A DNA stretch of 51,356 nt. Source: Acinetobacter lactucae. GTDB lineage: Bacteria > Pseudomonadota > Gammaproteobacteria > Pseudomonadales > Moraxellaceae. Position 1 is the stretch's first letter. Every line of letters begins with the position of its first letter. The DNA lies in the NCBI RefSeq assembly GCF_001605885.1, contig NZ_LRPE01000015.1:1-51356 (forward strand), written 5' to 3'. The notes below the pieces were generated by a model. That model saw only the letters and a list, made by a program, of their open reading frames with translations. It was not told where the DNA came from and did no database searches. Shown piece after piece: positions 36,058-48,487 of the stretch. Made by a program: the position numbers and the translations under genes.

Positions 36058-37140
36058 ATGCATCTTACGCGTTTAAATATTGAACGTGTGCGTAATTTAA
36101 AAACGGTTGCACTCCAAGGGTTGCAACCGTTTAATGTATTTTATGGCGCTAACGGTTCAGGAAAAACTTCAATTCTGGAAGCAATCCATTTGCTTGCAAC
36201 AGGGCGGTCATTCCGTACCCATATCCCCAAAAATTATATTCAATATTCTGCCGAAGATGCGATTGTCTTCGCCCAGTCTGCAACTGAAAAAATTGGCATG
36301 CAAAAGTTAGCCACTGGTGAGCAGTTGATGAAGGTCAATGGCGATACGGTGGCTACACAAGGGCAATTGGCTAAACTGCTGCCTTTGCAACATATTGATC
36401 CACAAAGTACAGATATTATTGACCATGGGGCGAAACCTCGGCGCCAGCTTTTAGATTGGTTGATGTTCCACGTGGAACCTGAGTTTTATTTTGCTTGGCA
36501 ATATTATTCTCGTGCATTAAAACAGCGTAATACCTTACTTAAAACCAGACGGAATATTTCTTTAGCGGATTTAGAGCCGTGGAACAAAATGTTGAGTGAT
36601 TATGGTGAAATTTTACACTCTCAACGTTTAAGTATTGTGGAACAATGGAATGTCTTTTTTCAAAATGATTTAAGGCAATTATTACCTGATCTGGAGATTG
36701 AACTGGAATATAGTCCAGGTTTTCATACAGAGCAGGGACTTATGCAAGACTTGCTGAATCAACACCAAAAAGACATCGAAAGACGCTATACCGAATATGG
36801 TCCACATCGTGCAGATTTGCGCTTAAAAACCCCGTTTGGACATGCTGATGTTGTTTTATCAAGAGGTCAGAAAAAACTACTGATTATTGCCTTAAAACTG
36901 TCACAAATTGCAATGTTGCATGCGAGTAATAAGGAAACTGTGGTATTATTAGATGATCTGACAGCAGAATTAGACTTAACCGCACAACAACGTTTAATTG
37001 AACGATTAAGCCAACTTGGTAGCCAGGTTTTTATGACAACTTTAGATCATGCATCGGTAAAAAAACACTTACATGATCTGTCTATTTCATATCAATTATT
37101 CAATGTTGAATCCGGTCAAGTTAGTCTTGCTTCACCATAA
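36058..37140 (+). CDS. recF: RecF recombination mediator
   Basis: 360 residues of the SMC-like ABC ATPase family. Walker A is GANGSGKTS near 29-37, the signature segment LSRGQKKLL near 263, Walker [13 protein letters not shown] near 295. It helps load RecA at gaps with RecOR. No SD is present and dnaN ends 14 bases upstream, so translation is probably coupled. A parS-like site is embedded in its codons for FHVEP. Confidence 0.97.
   Translation: MHLTRLNIERVRNLKTVALQGLQPFNVFYGANGSGKTSILEAIHLLATGRSFRTHIPKNYIQYSAEDAIVFAQSATEKIGMQKLATGEQLMKVNGDTVATQGQLAKLLPLQHIDPQSTDIIDHGAKPRRQLLDWLMFHVEPEFYFAWQYYSRALKQRNTLLKTRRNISLADLEPWNKMLSDYGEILHSQRLSIVEQWNVFFQNDLRQLLPDLEIELEYSPGFHTEQGLMQDLLNQHQKDIERRYTEYGPHRADLRLKTPFGHADVVLSRGQKKLLIIALKLSQIAMLHASNKETVVLLDDLTAELDLTAQQRLIERLSQLGSQVFMTTLDHASVKKHLHDLSISYQLFNVESGQVSLASP
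36464..36479. other. parS-like centromere site 3, inside recF
   Basis: TGTTCCACGTGGAACC, a near-perfect palindrome of the Pseudomonas-type parS sequence, lies 3.1 kb from the end of oriC and encodes FHVEP of RecF. Confidence 0.82.
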
Positions 37141-37183
37141 TTTTTTGATGTTACCCATCTTTGAATAAACCTATATTTGCTAG

Positions 37184-39661
<2,478 letters not shown>

Positions 39662-39699
39662 TTCATAACATGATTCTAAATCAGTCTAGGGAGAGAATG

Positions 39700-40089
39700 A
39701 TGAGTCAGAAGTTATTAGCTAGCCTTTTAATTTCATGTGCGGTTTTAGGAAGTTCTGCTGTTTCGGCGGCAGACCTAGAAACGAATATGAAAACTTTAGC
39801 TAAGAGTACTAAAGCATTTGCTGAAGCAAAAGATACTGATAACGCGAAACAACAGCTTGTTGTAATGCGTGAAGCAGCTGTTTCTTCTAAGCAATATTTA
39901 CCACATAAACTCGAAGGTTTGCCAAAAGAAAATGTAAAGGTAAAAGAGTATCAAGCCGGTTTAGATCAGCTTGTTGCCGAGATTGATAAAGTAACTGCTT
40001 TGGTTGAGCAAGGACAATTAGATCAAGCCAAAACTGAAGCAATCAATTTAGTCACAATACGAAATGAAAATCATAAAAAATTTAGATAA
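39700..40089 (+). CDS. cybC: cytochrome b562
   Basis: 129 residues from the second of two adjacent ATGs (39697, 39700), placed well after AGGGAG. The signal peptide ends VSA-A before DLETNM. The mature four-helix bundle keeps the heme ligands of E. coli b562: Met in ADLETNM (residue 7) and His in RNENHKKFR near the end. There is no CXXCH, so heme is probably non-covalent. Periplasmic electron carrier of unknown partner. Confidence 0.9.
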   Translation: MSQKLLASLLISCAVLGSSAVSAADLETNMKTLAKSTKAFAEAKDTDNAKQQLVVMREAAVSSKQYLPHKLEGLPKENVKVKEYQAGLDQLVAEIDKVTALVEQGQLDQAKTEAINLVTIRNENHKKFR

Positions 40090-40108
40090 TTGTTTATGAT
40101 ATTTAAAG

Positions 40109-40142
40109 AAAAGGCTTTGTTTAGTTTAAGACAAAGCCTTTT
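40109..40142 (+). terminator. rho-independent terminator after cybC
   Basis: AAAAGGCTTTGT and ACAAAGCCTTTT around a ten-base loop, then TCTTTT. Confidence 0.85.
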
Positions 40143-40213
40143 CTTTTATAAGAACTGAACTTTTAAACTGCCGTTTAAGTGGTAGTTTTTATTTATATCA
40201 AGAGAATATAATT

Positions 40214-41140
40214 TTGAAAAAAACTCACATACTCTTATGCATTGGGATCATTTTTTTTAATTGTTTATTTCAACTGCATGCTGCGATAGCCCCCACCTTT
40301 TACGGAAAATTAGTATTTCATCGTTATAGTGATTATGACGCATGGGACAGTAAGCTTTATTTGTATAACTTCACAACACAGCAGACTACATTACTGGGCA
40401 CAAATTGGAAAATTGACCATATGATGAATGGCCATTTCTCTCCAGATGGAAAATGGTTAACTTTCATGGGAGTGAACTCTGGGCAGCATTATGGTGATGC
40501 ATGGGATGTATATGTTTGGAAAGTCGGAAGCACTGAGTTACCCATTAACTTAACTCAGGGCAATAATAAGCGCGATGAAGATCCTAAATTCATAGATAAC
40601 CAGCGTATTATTTTTAAACAAAATGGCGATCTAAAAATCGTCAAAATGACTGATCGGACGATGACTTCTGTCACGCAAAATGGTTGGGACATAGAAGAGT
40701 CGATGCCTTATCCAATGGTGAATACTACTCAAATCTTATATGCGAAAGGTGCTGGAAATAATTCTCGAATTTTCAGTATTGATCAGTCGGGTGCTTATGA
40801 TACACAACTGACCAATATAGCTTCATATTATCCAATATGGTGGCAAGGAAGTCGGTTCTTATATGTACGCTGGTACAGTCCAACAAATCCTCATGACCAG
40901 ATCTATATCTATGATATGGCTAATAAACAAACTATACGTTTACCATTTAACAGTATTAATTATGATACTTCCGATCCAGCTCCTTTAGATCAGCGCTACA
41001 TGGTTGTATCTCTTGCAGGACAAACAGGCAGTCGAGGTGGTTACGATTTATATATTGCTGACAGTCTATCAAGCAATGTTTGGCCTTTACCGATCAATAC
41101 CAATTTAAATGAATTAGGGGCTTTTTATACGCCTTACTAA
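40214..41140 (+). CDS. exported TolB-like beta-propeller protein
   Basis: 308 residues beginning with TTG, with AGAGAA upstream. A signal peptide (about 1-24) is followed by repeats such as GHFSPDGKWLTFMG, DPKFIDNQRIIFKQ and MPYPMVNTTQILYA that match PD40/WD40-like blades, about six. It looks like TolB or DPP-IV propeller domains but without a peptidase domain. No neighbour gives a function. Probably periplasmic. Confidence 0.75.
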   Translation: MKKTHILLCIGIIFFNCLFQLHAAIAPTFYGKLVFHRYSDYDAWDSKLYLYNFTTQQTTLLGTNWKIDHMMNGHFSPDGKWLTFMGVNSGQHYGDAWDVYVWKVGSTELPINLTQGNNKRDEDPKFIDNQRIIFKQNGDLKIVKMTDRTMTSVTQNGWDIEESMPYPMVNTTQILYAKGAGNNSRIFSIDQSGAYDTQLTNIASYYPIWWQGSRFLYVRWYSPTNPHDQIYIYDMANKQTIRLPFNSINYDTSDPAPLDQRYMVVSLAGQTGSRGGYDLYIADSLSSNVWPLPINTNLNELGAFYTPY

Positions 41141-41145
41141 TCAAT

Positions 41146-41175
41146 AAAAAAGCCGATTAAGAAATCGGCTTTTTT
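41146..41175. terminator. bidirectional terminator
   Basis: AAAAAAGCCGATT and AATCGGCTTTTTT with an AAGA loop, between the convergent propeller and ABC-F genes. Confidence 0.9.
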
Positions 41176-41190
41176 ATTTTAGAAAATAGA

Positions 41191-43119
41191 TTAATCAAAA
41201 GAAGCTTCCATTTCTTCCAATTCCATCATGAGTTCTAACAGCTGCTCTTCATATTGTTCAAGTTTAGCTTTCAACTCTGTCTGTTCATTCATAAGCTTAA
41301 GTAAATCATCCTTACGTGCAGCGTCATATAAAGAAGAATCAGCTAAGGATTCTTCAATTTTGGCAAGCTGCGGTTGTAGCTTTTCAATTTGAGACTCAAC
41401 CTTTTCAATATTTTTACGAATAGGTCGAGTCTGTTCACGACGGCGAGCCGCTTCTTTACGCTGTGCTTCTTTATCAACTTTAGCTGGGGCAACAGTGGTA
41501 GAGGATGAGTTAGTCTGTGCTACTGCAGTCTGAGCATTGATTTGTTGCTGGCGTGCTTCACGTAGCCATTTTGCATAATCCTGTAAATCGCCTTCGAACT
41601 CAGTACATTTACCGCCATGTACTAAAAGAAGCTCGTCACAAACACTTGCAATGAGTTGGCGTTCATGGGAAACCAGAACAACTGCACCTTCAAAATCTTG
41701 TAATGCCATGCTCAGTGCATGACGCATATCAAGATCTAAATGGTTTGTCGGTTCATCGAGAATTAAAACATTTGGACGCTGCCATACAATGAGTGCTAGG
41801 GCTAAACGAGCGCGTTCTCCACCAGAAAAGCTTTCACATGGCGTATCCATGCGTTCACCACTAAAGCCAAAACTACCTAAGAACGAACGTAGGATGGCTT
41901 CACTAATTTGTTTATCTGCTATACGGGCAAGCTGTAGCATTGGACTAGCATTGCCATCTAAAGCATCCATTTGGTGCTGTGCAAAGTAACCAATGTTAAG
42001 CAGCTCGGAAGCTTTACGTTCACCTGCCAAGAGTGGTAAATCACCAACCAAACTTTTAATTAATGTTGATTTACCTGCGCCATTCATCCCAAGCAAACCA
42101 ATACGTGAGTTTGGTGTAATTTGTAATCTGATTTTTTCGGCTATCTGTTTATCACCATAACCAATGCTGGCATTATCTAAAGTCAGCAAAGGAGAGCTCA
42201 TTTTAGTCGGTTCACGGAAACTAAAAGTAAATGGCGTATCGATGTGAGCGGGTGCAAGTTGCTGCATGCGTTCAAGTTGTTTAATACGACTTTGTGCCTG
42301 ACGAGCTTTAGTCGCTTTTGCTTTAAATCGGTCAATAAATTTTTGTAGATGAGCACGTGTTTCTTGCTGCTTCTCAAAAGCTTGCTGCTGCTGAGCAAGA
42401 CGTTCACTACGCGTGGTTTCAAATGTAGAGTAGTTTCCGGTGTAAAGCGTGAGTTCTTGATTTTCAATATGAAGAATATGATCTGTAATCGCATCTAAAA
42501 AGTCGCGGTCATGCGAAATTAAGATGAGAGTACCTTCATAGGCTTTAAGCCAATCTTCTAACCACAAAATTGCATCCAAGTCTAAGTGGTTGGTTGGTTC
42601 GTCTAGTAATAGTAAATCTGAACGACTCATCAATGTACGCGCCAAATTTAAACGCATACGCCATCCACCTGAGAAACTCTCAACGTTTAAACGTAACTGA
42701 TTTTCTAGAAAGCCAAGACCCGCCATGAGCTGAGCAGCTTTAGATGGAGCTGAATAACCATGAATTTCATCAAAGCGGCCATGCAATTTAGCCAGTTCAA
42801 AATCAGTCAGTTGATCGGGTTGAGCAAGCTTATTTTGAATATCCCAAAACTCTTCATCACCTGAAAGAACAAAATCAATTGCAGGCATATCTAGGGCTTT
42901 TACTTCTTGCGCCATATGCGCCACGGTCCAGCCTGTCGGACGAGTAAGTGAACCTTCATCTGCACCTAAACTGCCAAGTAATGCAGCAAATAAAGTCGAT
43001 TTACCTGCACCATTTACCCCAGTTAGACCAATCTTCCAACCTGGGTGTAATTGCATAGACGCTTTTTGAAATAGAACACGTCCACCGCGGCGTAAAGAAA
43101 CTTGGTCAAATTGAATCAT
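41191..43119 (-). CDS. ABC-F family ATPase, YheS type
   Basis: 642 residues with two nucleotide-binding domains and no membrane part. First domain: GVNGAGKST near 35, SGGWRMRLNLARTL, LLLDEPTNHLD. Second: GMNGAGKST near 345, SGGERARLALALIVW, LILDEPTNHLD. The interdomain linker is long and basic (about 245-305), and the C-terminal 100 residues form a coiled coil. ABC-F proteins act on ribosomes. Length and the C-terminal extension fit YheS; resistance ABC-F types are less likely. Confidence 0.92.
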   Translation of the reverse strand: MIQFDQVSLRRGGRVLFQKASMQLHPGWKIGLTGVNGAGKSTLFAALLGSLGADEGSLTRPTGWTVAHMAQEVKALDMPAIDFVLSGDEEFWDIQNKLAQPDQLTDFELAKLHGRFDEIHGYSAPSKAAQLMAGLGFLENQLRLNVESFSGGWRMRLNLARTLMSRSDLLLLDEPTNHLDLDAILWLEDWLKAYEGTLILISHDRDFLDAITDHILHIENQELTLYTGNYSTFETTRSERLAQQQQAFEKQQETRAHLQKFIDRFKAKATKARQAQSRIKQLERMQQLAPAHIDTPFTFSFREPTKMSSPLLTLDNASIGYGDKQIAEKIRLQITPNSRIGLLGMNGAGKSTLIKSLVGDLPLLAGERKASELLNIGYFAQHQMDALDGNASPMLQLARIADKQISEAILRSFLGSFGFSGERMDTPCESFSGGERARLALALIVWQRPNVLILDEPTNHLDLDMRHALSMALQDFEGAVVLVSHERQLIASVCDELLLVHGGKCTEFEGDLQDYAKWLREARQQQINAQTAVAQTNSSSTTVAPAKVDKEAQRKEAARRREQTRPIRKNIEKVESQIEKLQPQLAKIEESLADSSLYDAARKDDLLKLMNEQTELKAKLEQYEEQLLELMMELEEMEASFD

Positions 43120-43372
43120 CTTATTGTATCGAGGTGAGTTAGGGATGCTGTATTTTAAAGAGAACTGCCGATGAAAACAAAACTTTCCGGATTTTAGTGA
43201 GTAGGTATTAATAATTAGATATATCCAGACATTCTAAATTTCGCTATTCATCTGAAATTTTCAAAATATTGAACAAGATAGAACACATTTAGAAAAATGT
43301 GGCTAAAATAAAAACAGTTTAAAGTTTGGTTGATTAATAAGCCACTAATAAAACTAGACTAAGGAAAGTCAA

Positions 43373-44377
43373 ATGAAAACAAGATTGGGGATAATTAGTG
43401 CAGTATTTTGCTGTGCTATGGGGGCAGCACATGCAGGACAAAATGTCTGCGTGTTTGATTTATTAGGAAAGTCAGGTGAATCCTATAAAATGATGGAAGA
43501 GTGGGCGCTTGAAGCGAAAGAATGGCAAGCAGATATCACTTTAATTCCATTTCAAGATGAAGGCTTAGTTGACCGTAGACTGCGTGAAGGTAAGTGTGAC
43601 GCCGCTTATATGACTTCCATGCGGGCGCGAAATTACAATAAATTTGCAGGTTCAATTGATGCGATTGGTGGGGTAACCAGTAATGCAATTGCCCAAAAAG
43701 CAATCAGTTATGTTTTAGATAAACGTAATAAACACCGAATGGTGACAGCACAAAATGGAACCAATTACGAAGTTGTTGGCATTGTCCAGATTGGATTGGC
43801 CTATTTATTTGTGAGGGATAAAAACCTCAACTCAATTGAAAAAGTACGCGGTACTAAGTTTGCTATTTTACAATATGACGCAGCGCAGAAGATTATGGTG
43901 GAAAGTGTAGGTGCCCAGCCTATTCCTTCAGAAATTACCGATTTTGTGAAAAAGTTTAATAGTGGACAAGTCGATGCAATTGCTGCGCCAGCTTATGCTT
44001 ATAAACCTTTAGAGATTGGTAAAGGCGTTGGAGTAAAAGGAGCAATGTTTACTTTCCCCGTGGTTAACGTTACGGGGGATTTAGTTGCCCGAAGTGATAA
44101 GTTCCCCACAGATTTTGGTATAAAGTCACGTGCTTGGTTTATACAAAAATTACCTCAGAACTTTGCCATGATAAAACGGCTGGAAATGGGCGTACCATCA
44201 AAAATTAAAATGAATTTTTCAGCAGAAGATAAAACCAAGTATCAAAAAATTTTACGCGAAGGCCGCCTCAGCTTAACAAAACAAGGTGTATACGATGCAA
44301 CCATGATGAGTGTGCTTAAGCGTGCTCGCTGTACAGTTGAACGAACAAATTTTGAATGTACGCTTAATGGGGAGTAG
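43373..44377 (+). CDS. AdeT-like putative solute-binding protein (paralogue 1)
   Basis: 334 residues: signal peptide ending AHA before Gly22, then VCVFDLLGKSGESYKMMEEW. The mature protein has no membrane helix and reads like a TRAP-type periplasmic binding protein (KKFNSGQVDAIAAPAYAYKP). Four Cys, one in VCVFD, one in GKCD and two near the C-terminus, may form two disulfides. Acinetobacter relatives have been annotated as AdeT RND pumps for aminoglycosides, but the sequence has none of an RND pump's features. SD AAGGAAAG. First of three tandem copies. Confidence 0.82.
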   Translation: MKTRLGIISAVFCCAMGAAHAGQNVCVFDLLGKSGESYKMMEEWALEAKEWQADITLIPFQDEGLVDRRLREGKCDAAYMTSMRARNYNKFAGSIDAIGGVTSNAIAQKAISYVLDKRNKHRMVTAQNGTNYEVVGIVQIGLAYLFVRDKNLNSIEKVRGTKFAILQYDAAQKIMVESVGAQPIPSEITDFVKKFNSGQVDAIAAPAYAYKPLEIGKGVGVKGAMFTFPVVNVTGDLVARSDKFPTDFGIKSRAWFIQKLPQNFAMIKRLEMGVPSKIKMNFSAEDKTKYQKILREGRLSLTKQGVYDATMMSVLKRARCTVERTNFECTLNGE

Positions 44378-44460
44378 TTTATTTTTTAAACACAAAAACG
44401 CTACATATATTTCAAAGCTGAATATGGGTATGAAAATTGTGAATATAAAAAATAACTTAC

Positions 44461-44486
44461 GGAAAATTAGCAATTTTTCCTTTTAA
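44461..44486 (+). terminator. weak hairpin with T-run
   Basis: GGAAAA and TTTTCC around an eight-base loop followed by TTTT, in the gap after AdeT paralogue 1. Short stem, so only a candidate. Confidence 0.35.
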
Positions 44487-44632
44487 TAAATAATTTAAAT
44501 CGAACAAACAATGGTTCAATGAGATAAAAATATTTGAGTAAAAGCTCTATTTTTTTCTAAAAAACATGATTAATATCTGTGTTTGAAAGGAAACTTCAAA
44601 CAAAAAATCTGTTCCGTGGAAGGATGAAGAAA

Positions 44633-45640
44633 ATGAAAAAAATCGTACTTGCTATGGCTGCCGCTTCTGTTGTTGGTTTTTCTGCTTCAGCGCAAGCAGC
44701 GAGTACCGTATGTGTATTCGACCTCTTAGGAAAAGCAGGCGACTCATATAAAATGATGGAAGAATGGGCTCTTGCTGCAAAAGGCTGGGGTACTGAAATT
44801 AACTTGGTTCCTCGTCAGGACGAGGCTGTTGCTGATAATGATTTTAAAGCGGGTAAATGTGATGCTGTAGCAATGACAGCAATGCGTGCACGCCAATATA
44901 ACAAATTCGCAGGATCTATCGACTCACTTGGTGGTGTTCCAAATAACCAAATCGCTCAACGTGCAATTACTTATGTATTAGATGCGCGTAATGCAGCAAA
45001 AATGACCACGAATATGGGGGGTAAAAAATACGAAGTTGCTGGTATTTCTCCGCTAGGTTCAGCATTCATTTTCGTACGTGACAAAAACATCAACTCTGTT
45101 GAAAAAGCTGCGGGTAAAAAATTCGCTGTATTAGGTTATGACGATGCACAAAAAATTATGGTGCAACGCGTAGGCGCTCAAGCGGTTCTTTCTGATATTT
45201 CAAACTTCGCTGCGAAATTTAACAATGGTCAGGTAGATATGGTAGGTGCGCCTGCTTATGCTTATAAACCATTAGAATTAAATAAAGGTTTAGGCGCAAA
45301 CGGTGTAATGTGGAACTTCCCTGTATTACACGTTACAGCAGATCTAGTATTACGTTCTGATAAATTCCCAGCTGGTTTTGGTCAAAAATCTCGTGACTGG
45401 TTTGTTAAACAGTTGCCTAAGAACTTTGCAATGATCAACCGTTTAGAAGCGCAAATTCCTGGCAAATACAAAATGAACTTAAGTGCAGAAGATAAGCTTA
45501 AGTATCAAAAAATGTTGCGTGATGGCCGTATGGACTTAACTAAACGCGGTGTTTACGATGCAGGAATGATGTCTGTACTTAAAAAAGCACGTTGTTCTGT
45601 AGACAAGGCTAACTTTGAATGTTCAATGCCTGGTGAATAA
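44633..45640 (+). CDS. AdeT-like putative solute-binding protein (paralogue 2)
   Basis: 335 residues from ATG 44633, with GGAAGG nine bases upstream; other in-frame ATGs lie upstream. Signal peptide ends AQA before Ala. It is closest to paralogue 1 (shared VCVFDLLGKAGDSYKMMEEW, MRARQYNKFAGSID, APAYAYKPLELNKG). The four-Cys pattern is kept. Codon use is the most optimised of the three, so it is probably the highly expressed copy. A terminator follows. Confidence 0.82.
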   Translation: MKKIVLAMAAASVVGFSASAQAASTVCVFDLLGKAGDSYKMMEEWALAAKGWGTEINLVPRQDEAVADNDFKAGKCDAVAMTAMRARQYNKFAGSIDSLGGVPNNQIAQRAITYVLDARNAAKMTTNMGGKKYEVAGISPLGSAFIFVRDKNINSVEKAAGKKFAVLGYDDAQKIMVQRVGAQAVLSDISNFAAKFNNGQVDMVGAPAYAYKPLELNKGLGANGVMWNFPVLHVTADLVLRSDKFPAGFGQKSRDWFVKQLPKNFAMINRLEAQIPGKYKMNLSAEDKLKYQKMLRDGRMDLTKRGVYDAGMMSVLKKARCSVDKANFECSMPGE

Positions 45641-45656
45641 TCTTAATTTCTTTCAG

Positions 45657-45684
45657 AAAGCCTAGACTGAGTTCTAGGCTTTTT
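45657..45684 (+). terminator. rho-independent terminator
   Basis: AAAGCCTAGA and TTCTAGGCTTT around CTGAG, followed by T residues. Confidence 0.85.
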
Positions 45685-45991
45685 GTTTTATATGTGCTGT
45701 CAGTTCTGCCATTGTGGTTAGTTAGAAAGACGTTAAGCTAAATTTAGATAAAAACTTCATAAGGAAACATGAAGGTATAAAAATGGATCAAGGACTTAAG
45801 TGATTAAAATAATTGCTAATAGGTAGGTTAATCGCTATCTATTTTTCATGGAAATAAAATCATAAAAGCAAATACGGTCTATAAAAGTACTCCAACATGA
45901 TTTTTAGATGAGGTCTATCCGATTCATACCTGATGGTGTGAAATTTCTTGGTATCGAAAAACAAAAACTCCACAAGGAAAGGAAAAAGAAT
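45685..45991. other. intergenic region before AdeT paralogue 3
   Basis: About 300 bases. It ends with SD AAGGAAAGGA just before the third paralogue. I see no clear operator, repeat or credible ORF. Confidence 0.45.
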
Positions 45992-46996
45992 ATGCAATTT
46001 TCCAAAATGCTATTACTTGCGATGGGACTTACCACAGTTTCTTTTGCAGCTCAGGCTAAACAAACAGTATGTGTTTTTGACTTCGTTGGAAAAAATGGCG
46101 ATGTCTATGCACTGATGAAGGATTATCAACTTGCCGCTAAAAACTGGGGAGCTGATATCGAGCTTAAAGTAAACCAGAATGAAGCCGTGATTGCGGAAGA
46201 TTTTAAAGCGGGTAAATGTGATGGTATTAGTGTGTCAGGGATGCGTGGACGCCAATTTAACTCATTCACAGGGTCATTAGACGCAATTGGTGCCATTCCT
46301 GATCTCAAGCTTGCTGTAAAAGTGATGCAAGGTTTAGCGAGTCCAACTTTTAGTAAATATATGGTGAATGGTCGCTATGAAGTTGTCGGTGTTATTCCGG
46401 TTGGTGATGCTTACCTTCTAGTAAATGATCGCAGCATCAATACGGTAGCAAAAGCTGCAGGTAAGAAAATTGCTGTTCTTGATTATGATGAAGCACAAAA
46501 AATTATGGTTCAGCAGGTTGGGGCACAGGCTGTGAGTGCGGACGTAACAAATTTCGGTGCGAAATTTAATAACCATCAAGTTGATATTATTGGTGCGCCA
46601 GCAGCAGCATTTAAACCTTTGGAGCTACAAAAAGGTTTGGGCACAAAAGGTGCGATTGTGAATTATCCAATCTTACAGGTCACGGGAAATATTATTATCC
46701 GTCCAGATAAATTCCCTGCTGGTTTTGGGCAAAAATCTAGAGAATGGGTTTCGGGTCAACTACCACGTGCTTTTACCATCTTGGGTAAAATGAAAGCTGA
46801 TATTCCACAAAAATACTGGATGGATGTCCCAGCAGCCGATAAACCAGGTTACCAAAAGCTCATGCGTGAGTCTCGAATTAACCTTACACAACGCGGTGTG
46901 TACGATAAACGTATGATGAAATTACTATGGCAATTCCGTTGTAAGCAAGATGCTAAAAACTTCGAATGTGGCTTACAAGATGAGAATTACAAATAA
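45992..46996 (+). CDS. AdeT-like putative solute-binding protein (paralogue 3)
   Basis: 334 residues from ATG 45992 after AAGGAAAGGA; an upstream frame extension lacks sense. Signal peptide ends AQA before Lys. It is the most divergent copy: VCVFDFVGKNGDVYALMKDY in place of the DLLGK-SYKMMEEW block, but GQVD-like, FPAGFGQKSREW and LTQRGVYDKRMM are kept, as are the Cys positions. The same size with separate promoters suggests different ligands or conditions. Confidence 0.8.
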   Translation: MQFSKMLLLAMGLTTVSFAAQAKQTVCVFDFVGKNGDVYALMKDYQLAAKNWGADIELKVNQNEAVIAEDFKAGKCDGISVSGMRGRQFNSFTGSLDAIGAIPDLKLAVKVMQGLASPTFSKYMVNGRYEVVGVIPVGDAYLLVNDRSINTVAKAAGKKIAVLDYDEAQKIMVQQVGAQAVSADVTNFGAKFNNHQVDIIGAPAAAFKPLELQKGLGTKGAIVNYPILQVTGNIIIRPDKFPAGFGQKSREWVSGQLPRAFTILGKMKADIPQKYWMDVPAADKPGYQKLMRESRINLTQRGVYDKRMMKLLWQFRCKQDAKNFECGLQDENYK

Positions 46997-47039
46997 TCTT
47001 GATAAAAATACTCAAGATTCGCTTTAAACTTCGAAGACA

Positions 47040-47082
47040 GACCCTATATTGATTATGCTATACTCAATATAGGGTCTTTTTT
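47040..47082 (+). terminator. strong terminator after the AdeT cluster
   Basis: GACCCTATATTGA and TCAATATAGGGTC form a 13-bp perfect stem with an 11-base loop, followed by six T. Confidence 0.9.
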
Positions 47083-47120
47083 ATTTTGAAAGGCACAGCA
47101 AAATCCGAGGAACAATCATC

Positions 47121-47456
47121 ATGAATGCCCAAGCTCTAGTTTTGACAGATAATGCTGCCAATAAGGTACGCCAACTCCGTGATAGTGAAGGGAATGACGA
47201 TCTCATGTTACGTGTATATGTAACGGGAGGCGGGTGTTCAGGGTTTTCGTATGGCTTCAATTTTGCTGAGAGCGTAAATGAAGATGATGCAGAATTCGTA
47301 AATGGCGATGTAAAAATGCTGGTTGACTCACTGAGCTACCAATATCTCATTGGTTCAGTAGTTGATTACGTAGAGGGCCTAGAGGGTTCGCGTTTTATCG
47401 TACAAAATCCGAATGCAACAACAACATGTGGTTGTGGTTCTTCATTCTCGATTTAA
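47121..47456 (+). CDS. erpA: ErpA iron-sulfur insertion protein
   Basis: 111-residue A-type Fe-S carrier. The three ligand cysteines are Cys39 in [12 protein letters not shown] and Cys103/Cys105 in TTCGCGSSF. It hands [4Fe-4S] clusters to apo-enzymes of isoprenoid synthesis and respiration. Its length and the [19 protein letters not shown] segment fit ErpA rather than IscA. SD GAGGAA lies 11 bases upstream. Confidence 0.95.
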   Translation: MNAQALVLTDNAANKVRQLRDSEGNDDLMLRVYVTGGGCSGFSYGFNFAESVNEDDAEFVNGDVKMLVDSLSYQYLIGSVVDYVEGLEGSRFIVQNPNATTTCGCGSSFSI

Positions 47457-47474
47457 CAGAATTTTAAAATTTAA

Positions 47475-47504
47475 AAAACCTCTCCGTAACGAGAGGTTTT
47501 TTTT
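47475..47504. terminator. bidirectional terminator
   Basis: AAAACCTCTC and GAGAGGTTTT around CGTAAC with eight T in all, between convergent erpA and the hydrolase gene. Confidence 0.88.
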
Positions 47505-47517
47505 ATTGATCAAATTA

Positions 47518-48360
47518 TTATTTTTCACGGATAGATTCTAAAAAACATTGCACGAGTTCAGGTGCATTCTGATAGGGAATCCAATGTGATGCATCCATAA
47601 AAACTGCGTCATAACTATTTTTAAAATAACGTGAGTTTAGCTCCGCACTTTTTTCTGTAACGGCAATATCATGTTTACCCCAAATAAAGAGAGTAGGAAC
47701 ATCTATGGCTTTAAATGGATTTTGAGGCTTGTCCCAAAAAAAGCCACGATACCAATTCAACGCCGTAGATAATCTCTTTTCCTTTATAAACTCAGCCTCG
47801 AATATTTCAATTTGCTGCTCGGTCATGCCAGATGACTTCAGAAACTTATGACCCAATTTAGGCAACTTTTTAAATAAAAGTTCGGGCAGAATCGGTAGCT
47901 GAAAAATTGCAAAATAATAAGATTTAAAAAGTTGTCTACTGCTTAAACAAGCTTTTAAAAATGCAGCTTGGTGGGGCACAGAAACTAAAGTGAGATGTTG
48001 AATATATTGTGGATATTTCATGGCAACCCCCGAAGCGATTGCCGAGCCCCAGTCATGCCCAATTAAATAAACTGGCTGACCAAGTTGCTCAATTAAACTC
48101 GCCACATCTTCTACAAGTTCACTCAATGAATATTGAAATCGGCTTTGAGGCCTAGCATTTAAACTATAACCACGTTGATGAATCGCAAGTGTTCGAAATC
48201 CATGCTGATGCAATAATTCAGAGGTTTGCTCCCAACTATGAGCAGTCTCTGGAAAACCATGCAATAAAACAACGAGAGGACCATCTATAGGCCCTGAATC
48301 AATCACATCGAATGTCCAAGCCCCACGTGTGTATTGATGAATACGGTTGGTCAGATCCAT
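47518..48360 (-). CDS. alpha/beta hydrolase, epoxide-hydrolase/dehalogenase-like
   Basis: 280 residues from ATG 48360, with AAGG upstream; ATG 48399 would add 13 residues. HGFPE near 37 and GHDWGSAIA near 104-112 place Asp as nucleophile, as in epoxide hydrolases and haloalkane dehalogenases; FIWGKHDIAV and DASHWIPYQNAPELV supply the remaining acid and His. A cap domain is present (about 130-200). Cytoplasmic. Substrate unknown. Confidence 0.82.
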   Translation of the reverse strand: MDLTNRIHQYTRGAWTFDVIDSGPIDGPLVVLLHGFPETAHSWEQTSELLHQHGFRTLAIHQRGYSLNARPQSRFQYSLSELVEDVASLIEQLGQPVYLIGHDWGSAIASGVAMKYPQYIQHLTLVSVPHQAAFLKACLSSRQLFKSYYFAIFQLPILPELLFKKLPKLGHKFLKSSGMTEQQIEIFEAEFIKEKRLSTALNWYRGFFWDKPQNPFKAIDVPTLFIWGKHDIAVTEKSAELNSRYFKNSYDAVFMDASHWIPYQNAPELVQCFLESIREK

Positions 48361-48487
48361 GAAAAAAAGCCTTAAATTATTTTTGTTGGCATTTATCATG
48401 AGTTTTTATGCTCATTTAAATAACAGCATTTCGGGTCAGTAAATGTGCTATGAGGTCGAATCTAACCAAACCAATCAATAAATAGTT

